The notes under the pieces are model-generated. The model saw only the letters and a list, made by a program, of their open reading frames with translations. It was not told the origin of the DNA and searched no databases. 9,186 bases of DNA from Methylococcaceae bacterium (GTDB lineage: Bacteria; Pseudomonadota; Gammaproteobacteria; Methylococcales; Methylomonadaceae), in NCBI GenBank assembly GCA_005779525.1, contig SXIZ01000151.1, forward strand, positions 1 to 9,186, given 5' to 3'. A program made the position numbers and the translations under genes. This document shows, one piece after another, positions 1 through 5,046 of the stretch (its first letter is position 1; the number at the start of each line of letters is the position of its first letter).

Positions 1-81
1 AACGGTTACATTGTTAAACCGCTCACTGCGGCGACCTTAAAAGAAAAAATTGAAAAAATTTTTGATCGCAATGACTTCTAG
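1..81 (+). CDS. CheY-like response regulator receiver, C-terminal fragment
   Basis: The reading frame from base 1 encodes 26 residues and ends at TAG (79-81). It contains NGYIVKPLTAATLKEKIEKIF, which matches the end of a receiver domain: the beta-5 strand, the conserved Lys-Pro pair (here KP) that contacts the phosphoryl group, and the last amphipathic helix. The TAATLxEK pattern after KP is typical of single-domain CheY proteins. The stop falls where a stand-alone CheY ends, with no output domain after it. The phospho-accepting Asp and the start lie upstream of the window, so activity cannot be judged. It shares strand and theme with the HPt and REC-GGDEF-EAL genes, but about 510 nt separate them, so co-transcription is uncertain. 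The same tail could end a longer protein whose last domain is a receiver. Confidence 0.72.
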   Translation, partial: NGYIVKPLTAATLKEKIEKIFDRNDF

Positions 82-191
82 CCAATCTGGAATTTGATAC
101 CAAAACTCCAGCAGCAGCCCCCTGTATTTATAAAGTCTAGGGCCTAAGCAATGCCGGGCTCCTCTAATGCATAAACTTAGAAAGAGCAGTT

Positions 192-253
192 GAGTCATCT
201 AAATTCCGCTCGTGCTGAGCAGTGTCGAAGCATGAGCGGAATTTAAATGACTC
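192..253. repeat. REP-like hairpin 1 (inside the 178-343 element)
   Basis: Arms 192-211 and 234-253 are 20 bp each and pair with one position that is not Watson-Crick, leaving a 22-nt loop. The loop and adjoining arm hold the core cgtgctgagcagtgtcgaag. This resembles the widespread proteobacterial extragenic palindrome of the 'gtgctgag..gtcgaagcatg' type; that similarity is recalled, not searched. Confidence 0.7.
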
Positions 254-268
254 CCCCATCGGGTGAAC

Positions 269-325
269 GCCTGAAACACCCATCGTCCATGCTTCGACTG
301 GCTAAGCACGAACGGTGTTACAGGC
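269..325. repeat. REP-like hairpin 2 (inside the 178-343 element)
   Basis: Outer arms 269-280 (gcctgaaacacc) and 314-325 (ggtgttacaggc) pair at 11 of 12 positions. Just inside, 284-294 pairs with 303-313 at 9 of 11 positions. Read on the minus strand the centre gives cgtgcttagccagtcgaag, an inverted and diverged copy of the hairpin 1 core. Confidence 0.65.
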
Positions 326-343
326 TTTCAACTGCTCTTTCTA

Positions 344-590
344 GGATAAAAAACTGAATTCCAAAATGCAGGGGGATTGTAGACTTGGACAAACCTAATT
401 TTGCGAGTGCTGGAAGTGATAGTTTATGGAATACATGTTTAGAGGGGTTAGCTCGGCTCATCATAAGCAAAACCTAGGGACTATACACAAGCTTAAATTT
501 TCAAAAAAGGTGTTAATTATCCATTAAATGCATGAGTTCATGCCTATCCCGTACTAATTTTCAGTTGCACTCAATTCAACCCTGAACCCT
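344..590. other. non-coding leader upstream of the HPt operon
   Basis: I see no gene in this stretch. Both strands are broken by frequent stops. No promoter with two good hexamers was found. The only small dyad is gcatga-gt-tcatgc at 530-543, about 50 nt before the HPt start; it could be an operator but is too short to claim. Confidence 0.5.
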
Positions 591-1286
591 ATGACTATGC
601 CTGATACTATAAATAACGATGACTTAGTTCTTGGGAGCGTGCTAAACCAAATAATTCAGGCAGATGATCATCACGGCGCCCTGTCCCAGCATAATGTTCC
701 TAGCTCTGAGTTCGAAAATGCGCCAGCCATACCTGGATGTAATTTTCAGAATATTATCAGCATGCTCGGAGGCGATTTTGCCAGCCTTATTGAGATGCTC
801 AAGCCCTTTCTCACGGATTTCCAAAATTACCCCAATACCATTACTCAATTGATGCAACAAGGTAAATTTGAGCTCGCCGAAAGACTATTACATACCTTTA
901 AAGGTGTGAGCGGGAATCTTGGTGCCACAACGATGTCACTAGCCAGCAATGCCCTGGATAGCCAATTAAAGCAAGGTTATTACGAAATCAGCACTTATGA
1001 GCATTGGATAAGTGAGACCACCACATGCATGCAACAGTTATCCCTATTGGTGAAATCCTTTAATCCTCCCCCAAAAATTCAAGATCAATACCAACTACAG
1101 CTCGCACTCGAAAACTTGGATACGCTTTTGCAACACGATGATTTTATCGATGAAACGCTGCTTTCTGAGATTCAGTCATTGCTGCCCGCGGATAAAACCG
1201 AGCAATTCACCACAATGTTAAAATTAATTTATGCCACCAACTATCATGCGGCTAGAGTCATATTAAAAATTTTAAAGGATTATTAA
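591..1286 (+). CDS. stand-alone HPt (histidine phosphotransfer) domain protein
   Basis: A 231-residue cytoplasmic protein with one HPt four-helix domain, about residues 48-160. The active-site motif LLHTFKGVSGNLGA places the phospho-accepting histidine at His101, followed by the usual Lys104-Gly105 and Gly111-Ala112. The run IPGCNFQNIISMLGGDFASL just before it is the typical entry into an HPt fused to the end of a BarA/TorS-type hybrid kinase. The helical tail (about 170-230, LENLDTLLQHDD...) is also found after HPt in such kinases. No kinase core is present, so it should relay phosphate rather than generate it. The gene abuts the REC-PAS-GGDEF-EAL gene with a 1-nt gap, making that REC the likely partner. 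Start: ATG 591, with a second ATG at 597. Neither has a clear Shine-Dalgarno, and the frame is open upstream only to 558, so the start is moderately sure. Confidence 0.88.
   Translation: MTMPDTINNDDLVLGSVLNQIIQADDHHGALSQHNVPSSEFENAPAIPGCNFQNIISMLGGDFASLIEMLKPFLTDFQNYPNTITQLMQQGKFELAERLLHTFKGVSGNLGATTMSLASNALDSQLKQGYYEISTYEHWISETTTCMQQLSLLVKSFNPPPKIQDQYQLQLALENLDTLLQHDDFIDETLLSEIQSLLPADKTEQFTTMLKLIYATNYHAARVILKILKDY
1275..1279 (+). promoter_or_regulatory. ribosome binding site of the REC-PAS-GGDEF-EAL gene
   Basis: AAGGA lies inside the last codons of the HPt gene, 8 nt before ATG 1288. Because it overlaps the upstream gene, translation of the two is probably coupled. It supports the chosen start. 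Confidence 0.7.
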
Positions 1287-1287
1287 T

Positions 1288-3387
1288 ATGTTATCGGTGG
1301 ATTTAAATACACACAAGCAAAATCCTTTGATTTTAATCGTCGATGATGTGCGCGCCAACCAACAGCTCTTGGCGCGCTTATTTAAGGATGACTATCGCAT
1401 AAAAGTTGCAAGCAATGGTCAACGAGCATTAGAAATCGCTAAATCCCATTCCGGTATTGCATTAATCCTTTTGGATATTTTTATGCCGGGCATGGATGGC
1501 TACGAAGTCTGTATCAAGCTCAAAGCCGATAGCCAAACGCGCGATATTCCAATTATTTTTATTACTGCCGCCGACGATGATGCTTCAGAAAGTTACGGTT
1601 TAAAAATCGGTGCCATTGATTACATCACTAAACCGATTAAGCCTGTCACGACCAAATTAAGAGTGCAAAAAAATATTGCTCTTAGCCAATATCAAGAAAG
1701 ATTAAGTTTCTCTATGGAAATCATCAAACATTCCAAAGAAGCGATCTTAATTGCGGACGAAAAATACCGCATCATTGACATTAACCAAGCATTTTCTAAG
1801 ATTACTGGCTATGACCGCAGAGATGTCATCGGCAAAAATTATCACTGTTTTAGCTCCAACTCAGAATTTGGCAGTAAATTTCAAGCAATCTGGGAAGAAA
1901 TTCATCAGCACGGCTATTGGGCGGGAGAACTCTGGAATAAAAAAAGCACTGGGGAAAGCTATCCCGAGTGGGTCACGATTCTGGGAATAACCTCCCCCCG
2001 CAGTAATCTCAAACATTATGTCCGTATTGCCTCAGATATCACGCTGCTCAAACAACGCGAATATGAACTTGAACACATGGCTAAATTCGACCTATTAACA
2101 GGCGTGCCTAATCGGACGTCTCTTTTACTTCAAATGCAGCAAGCGATTGCCAAAAGCCAACGTGAACAAAAATTACTGGGGATCTGTTATTTAGATTTAG
2201 ATGGCTTCAAACCTGTGAACGATGAACTGGGACATCAAACGGGTGATTTAGTGCTGATTGAAATTGCACAACGCATTCAGAATGCTATCCGTAAGGAAGA
2301 CACGCTTGCACGCCTAGGAGGAGACGAATTTGTAATTTTATTAGTCGATCTGGAAGACCACGATGCCTATAAAGCCAGTATCGAACGCATTTTAGAAGCT
2401 ATTCATAAACCAATTTTCATCAACGCTAAGCGTATTTTGCTTGGTGCCAGCATCGGGATTACCTTATTTCCGTTGGACGATGAGGAATCCGATACCTTAT
2501 TACGACATGCCGACCATGCGATGTATGCGGCCAAACAAGCAGGAAAAAATTGTTACCACCTCTATAATCCAGAGCTCGATATAGAAATCCGCAATCAAAA
2601 TGAAAGCTTAAAACGCCTACATCAAGGCCTGCAACACAATGAGTTTGAGCTGTTCTATCAGCCCAAAATAAAAATGCGGACCGGGAAGTTAGTTGGCGTC
2701 GAAGCCTTAATACGTTGGAACCATCCTGAACGCGGCTTACTTAATCCTGGAGATTTTTTGCCACAAATTGAACACAGTGATCTGATCATCGAACTCGGCG
2801 ATTGGGTAATCTTCAGCGCTTTGTCGCAACTTGAAATCTGGTCCAAGTTAGGATTTGAGATTCCGATAAGTATCAATATTGCAGGCAGACAATTACAACA
2901 TCAAGACTTCATCCACAAACTGGATGCCGCTTTGAAACAATTTACCCATATTAACCACGAATTATTAGAATTAGAAATCCTCGAAACTTCGGCTTTAAAA
3001 ATAGAAGAATCTGCACAAATTATTTTAGATATTAAAAATAAATTAGGTATACCCTTTGCCATTGATGATTTCGGTACTGGATACTCCTCCTTAACTTACT
3101 TGAAAGCGCTCCCGGTCTTGGCGCTTAAAATCGATCAGACTTTTGTCTGCAATATGCTGAACGATCCAAGTGACCAAGCAATCGTCGAAGGTATTATTGC
3201 CCTAGCGGATTCGTTTAACTTACTCACCGTGGCCGAGGGGGTAGAAACCCATAAGCATTTTGAATTATTACTGAAATTAGGCTGTGAAGTTGGTCAAGGC
3301 TATGGCATTGCTCGCCCGATGTCGGCGCATAAATTTATTGAATGGCAACAAAATCGTAGCCCATCAAATTATGCTGCGGCTATCTAA
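1288..3387 (+). CDS. REC-PAS-GGDEF-EAL c-di-GMP turnover protein
   Basis: A 699-residue soluble response regulator predicted to make and/or degrade cyclic di-GMP. REC (about 13-130) has the acidic pair Asp19-Asp20, phospho-acceptor Asp63, Thr93 and Lys115-Pro116, all as required. PAS (about 140-255) has the usual NQAFSKITGY and ITLLKQRE edges. GGDEF (about 265-428) has DLLTGVPNR, LDLDGF and intact GGDEF at 344-348; its RxxD product-inhibition site (Arg335, Asp338) lies five residues upstream, as in feedback-regulated cyclases. EAL (about 440-690) has EALIRW with Glu472, Asn530, Glu563/Glu566 region, IDDFGTGYSS (Asp593, Asp594), LKID (Lys614), AEGVET (Glu650, Glu653) and GQGYGIARPM. Known metal and catalytic positions are all present, so the sequence does not show which activity dominates. 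No membrane segment is seen. The likely input is the HPt encoded 1 nt upstream. No terminator is obvious after the stop. Confidence 0.95.
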   Translation: MLSVDLNTHKQNPLILIVDDVRANQQLLARLFKDDYRIKVASNGQRALEIAKSHSGIALILLDIFMPGMDGYEVCIKLKADSQTRDIPIIFITAADDDASESYGLKIGAIDYITKPIKPVTTKLRVQKNIALSQYQERLSFSMEIIKHSKEAILIADEKYRIIDINQAFSKITGYDRRDVIGKNYHCFSSNSEFGSKFQAIWEEIHQHGYWAGELWNKKSTGESYPEWVTILGITSPRSNLKHYVRIASDITLLKQREYELEHMAKFDLLTGVPNRTSLLLQMQQAIAKSQREQKLLGICYLDLDGFKPVNDELGHQTGDLVLIEIAQRIQNAIRKEDTLARLGGDEFVILLVDLEDHDAYKASIERILEAIHKPIFINAKRILLGASIGITLFPLDDEESDTLLRHADHAMYAAKQAGKNCYHLYNPELDIEIRNQNESLKRLHQGLQHNEFELFYQPKIKMRTGKLVGVEALIRWNHPERGLLNPGDFLPQIEHSDLIIELGDWVIFSALSQLEIWSKLGFEIPISINIAGRQLQHQDFIHKLDAALKQFTHINHELLELEILETSALKIEESAQIILDIKNKLGIPFAIDDFGTGYSSLTYLKALPVLALKIDQTFVCNMLNDPSDQAIVEGIIALADSFNLLTVAEGVETHKHFELLLKLGCEVGQGYGIARPMSAHKFIEWQQNRSPSNYAAAI

Positions 3388-3501
3388 ATTTCGCACCGTA
3401 GTTATGTAATTAAATTTATTAGCGCTATTCGAAATTATGTAAGTTTATCTTGCTTGTATTGCAATATACTTTGCGTTACACCAAGCTGGTTATCGCAAGC
3501 T

Positions 3502-3717
3502 TTATTCTTTAGTAGTTAGTAACAATAAATTATTCATCGATAGCCCGAGTAAATCATTCCAACAAGCGCTAATCTGCCCAAGGTTAAACTCTGGAAAAGT
3601 TTTTTCGTAAGCAATCAAACTACAATGATGTTTAAGACGCTGCGTGCCATTAGCGTTTATACGCTCGATCTGAGGGTGATTATCGCAAAATGGACAGCTT
3701 TGAAATTCATATTGCAT
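3502..3717 (-). CDS. small Lar-like zinc-ribbon protein
   Basis: A 71-residue protein. The N-terminus reads FQSCPFCDNHPQIE, so Cys8 and Cys11 form a CPxC knuckle. HHC follows at 30-32 and ACWNDL at 51-56. The order CPFC, then a second His/Cys cluster, then an A-x-WN ending is that of the Lar family (restriction alleviation / phage-type zinc ribbons). Here the usual second CxxC is replaced by His30/His31/Cys32, so metal binding is plausible but atypical. The tail after residue 58 is Leu-rich and unlike the family. Start: ATG at 3715-3717, preceded by a weak 'agg'. The gene stands alone on the minus strand, convergent with the c-di-GMP gene, and no restriction-modification gene is nearby. The function suggested by the family name is uncertain, and a decayed or moron-type phage gene is an alternative. 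Confidence 0.6.
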   Translation of the reverse strand: MQYEFQSCPFCDNHPQIERINANGTQRLKHHCSLIAYEKTFPEFNLGQISACWNDLLGLSMNNLLLLTTKE

Positions 3718-3721
3718 ATCG

Positions 3722-3844
3722 TTGCCTATCTATCAGAAATACCTTGATCAGGTGGTTGAAGAATATGTGCTATTTCGCCCTAACCCTGGTGCAATATTAG
3801 CGTTGGAAAAATTAAAAATCTTCGTCGAAAGAGAATTAAATTAA
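3722..3844 (+). pseudogene. C-terminal remnant of an unrecognised protein
   Basis: An open frame runs from 3704 to TAA at 3842-3844 without an ATG. From 3722 it reads LPIYQKYLDQVVEEYVLFRP then NPGAILALEKLKIFVEREL and stop. The composition is protein-like: charged amphipathic helices, few rare residues. It looks like the end of a gene whose front half is missing, because the frame is blocked by TGA at 3701-3703. TTG 3722 could serve as a start for a 40-residue peptide, but no Shine-Dalgarno supports it. I do not recognise the family. It sits head-to-head with the Lar-like gene. Confidence 0.35.
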
Positions 3845-3949
3845 TCTATTATTCCAGTAATATTAGCTAAAAATGGTTATATAAAAATGACAATATTCTC
3901 TTCTACAATGCTATTTTCGCAGCTCTGAATAAGTTATACCGTCATTAAT

Positions 3950-4249
3950 TTAGATATTTAAAATCTTATCTAACTCTACAGCTTTTAACAAAAATTTAAT
4001 TTCAGGTTGTAAATTAATAACATTTAATTTCTTTTGTTGCTCAATAGTCAAGTCTCGAAGAATCAAGATCATGCCTAATGCTGAGTAATCTATAAATGTC
4101 GTTCGTTGGAAATCTAAAATAATGCTACTGATATTGTGAGTAATTTGCTTGATAATTTCAAAAAATGACTTATGGTCGATAAATCCAAAAGAATCTCCTA
4201 CAGTAATGATTAATTCATGATTTTCACTGAATTCATATTTAAGGGACAT
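3950..4249 (-). CDS. STAS-domain (anti-sigma factor antagonist-like) protein
   Basis: A protein of about 99 residues that is a single STAS domain. Such proteins bind anti-sigma factor/HPK-type kinases and are switched by Ser phosphorylation. The diagnostic stretch is SIILDFQRTTFIDYSALGMI, equivalent to the 'LDlsxvxxIDSSGLG' helix of SpoIIAA. The serine at the phosphorylation position is kept, but the preceding Ser is Tyr and the following Gly is Ala (DYSALG). Length is the family norm. Start choice: ATG ending at 4249 (MSLKYEF...) has GAG 9 nt upstream. ATG at 4255 and TTG at 4258 in the same frame would add two or three residues. No anti-sigma kinase or PP2C phosphatase gene is in the window. 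Its position next to HPt and GGDEF-EAL genes suggests a role in the same signalling network, but it is divergently oriented and that link is inference. Confidence 0.85.
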   Translation of the reverse strand: MSLKYEFSENHELIITVGDSFGFIDHKSFFEIIKQITHNISSIILDFQRTTFIDYSALGMILILRDLTIEQQKKLNVINLQPEIKFLLKAVELDKILNI

Positions 4250-4316
4250 AAGCATCAACTCGTAAAATGACTGTTAGCTTGAGTTCCTTGATATTCATAA
4301 ACTATGTTCTAACTCA

Positions 4317-4466
4317 ATGATCCTAAAAAATGCTGCAGAACCCTTAGCAAGCGCAGGTGAATGGACTTTAGAAGACCCAACAGCTATTCAGGTTGATATG
4401 TTATTGTGGGACTCAATACATCTTTACTCAAGACTGACCATATTTCCGAACGGTGTTGTATTTTGA
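4317..4466 (+). pseudogene. short open frame of 49 codons, possible gene remnant
   Basis: From ATG 4317 to TGA 4464-4466 the frame reads MILKNAAEPLASAGEWTLED then PTAIQVDMLLWDSIHLYSRL and onward. The frame is open from 4278 with no earlier ATG. The amino-acid mix (EWTLEDP, DMLLWDS) is more protein-like than random AT-rich DNA would give, but there is no Shine-Dalgarno, no recognised domain and no neighbour on the same strand. It may be a tail of a decayed gene, a small protein, or chance. Confidence 0.25.
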
Positions 4467-4482
4467 TCTATCGTCCCACAAT
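4403..4482. repeat. 10-bp inverted repeat spanning 80 nt
   Basis: attgtgggac at 4403-4412 and gtcccacaat at 4473-4482 are exact reverse complements. Allowing one gap extends them to about 13 bp. They overlap the end of the 4317-4466 open frame. They could be the ends of a tiny mobile relic, but a match of this size can also arise by chance. Confidence 0.3.
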
Positions 4483-4926
4483 CAACACTTAAAATTTTAC
4501 AACAACAACAAATATTTTTCACTTAAAAATTGCAAAATTAATATTTTTTTTCAATTTTTATATAGTAAAAAATACACATAAATCCCTAACGAGTAGACGC
4601 TGCTAATGTTGCAAACTACAGCGCCTTGAGTTTACAGTCCAACCTGCAGGCGATATGACGTAATAACATGCTATACCTCAAGAGGTGCTTAGCTTTCCTG
4701 TCATCACGCAAATAAATTCTGCATATCTACATTTTAAAAGTACAAAAGTAAAACTTAATGGCAAATGAACTTGATAAGCATAAACTCATTACCTGATATT
4801 GCTCTATCTGATTGATTTATCTAAGAGCGACTATGTGATCCCCCTTGAAAGCAGCGTACCGCATAGCTTTTACTCAGTTGTTGTAGTATATGTAAGCAAA
4901 ATTCGTCAGGTAGTCGATCTTATCAG
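4483..4926. other. AT-rich non-coding stretch, no gene seen
   Basis: The part at about 4490-4580 is extremely A/T-rich, with runs of A and T and caacaacaac repeats. The rest has scattered stops in all frames and no RNA gene fold that I can recognise. A small dyad, acctc-aa-gaggt, lies at 4675-4686. A 61-codon open frame without ATG crosses 4784-4969 and is not supported as a gene. Any distal promoter of the 5047 gene would lie here, but none is clear. Confidence 0.5.
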
Positions 4927-4951
4927 CCTAGAAAGAGCAGCTGTTTCTAGG
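4927..4951. repeat. short palindrome, probable collapsed copy of the 178-343 element
   Basis: cctagaaa (4927-4934) and tttctagg (4944-4951) pair perfectly around gagcagctg. The left 12 bases (tagaaagagcag) equal the left end of the 178-343 element, and the right tttctaggat equals that element's right end with its flank. The whole interior is gone. It sits about 95 nt upstream of the permease-ATPase fusion gene. Confidence 0.5.
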
Positions 4952-5034
4952 ATCAGAGTCTTGCCTTGACGATGGAATTGTTCTCCTCCATCTGGAGTGT
5001 GAATTAGCACCACACATAGCAGATTTGTCCTGCC

Positions 5035-5038
5035 GGAG
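5035..5038 (+). promoter_or_regulatory. ribosome binding site of the fusion gene
   Basis: GGAG lies 8 nt before ATG 5047, a good spacing. It fixes the start ahead of the first membrane helix of the AI-2E domain, showing that the permease part is the true N-terminus. Confidence 0.75.
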
Positions 5039-5046
5039 CATTAAAC

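Larger units (their letters stand above)
178..343. repeat. compound inverted repeat, REPIN/MITE-like element
   Basis: A perfect 16-bp inverted repeat bounds this 166-nt block: 178-193 (tagaaagagcagttga) and 328-343 (its exact reverse complement). Inside are two further hairpins, at 192-253 and 269-325. Each carries a version of the same core (tcgtgct-agc-gtcgaagcatg), and the two cores face in opposite directions. Two inverted REP-type cores in one short unit is the layout of a REPIN/BIME, the substrate type moved by RAYT (Y1 tyrosine) transposases. The 16-bp outer termini are more like a MITE. No ORF of note lies inside and no convincing target-site duplication was found. The repeat structure is seen directly; mobility is inferred. 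Confidence 0.75.

Noticed and set aside
118..375. Distant inverted repeat ccccctg (118-124) / caggggg (369-375) around the REPIN-like element
   Set aside because: Only 7 bp, with no extension and no symmetry with the element ends; likely chance.
309..4457. 11-bp direct repeat cgaacggtgtt at 309-319 and 4447-4457
   Set aside because: In a 9-kb window several 11-mer matches are expected by chance, and flanks do not extend the match.
4758..4796. Short start-like peptide MANELDKHKLIT followed by a stop
   Set aside because: Twelve codons with no Shine-Dalgarno and no continuation that reads as a recognised protein in another frame.
4784..4969. 61-codon open frame on the plus strand upstream of the fusion gene
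   Set aside because: It has no ATG, no Shine-Dalgarno and no recognisable domain, and it runs through the 4927-4951 palindrome. An open stretch of this size is expected by chance.
4966..4997. Possible promoter or MerR-type operator (TTGACG at 4966-4971; dyads gatgga/tccatc and ctcca-tc-tggag)
   Set aside because: The -35-like hexamer is good, but nothing like a -10 lies 16-20 nt downstream, and the dyads are only 5-6 bp. Not enough to call.
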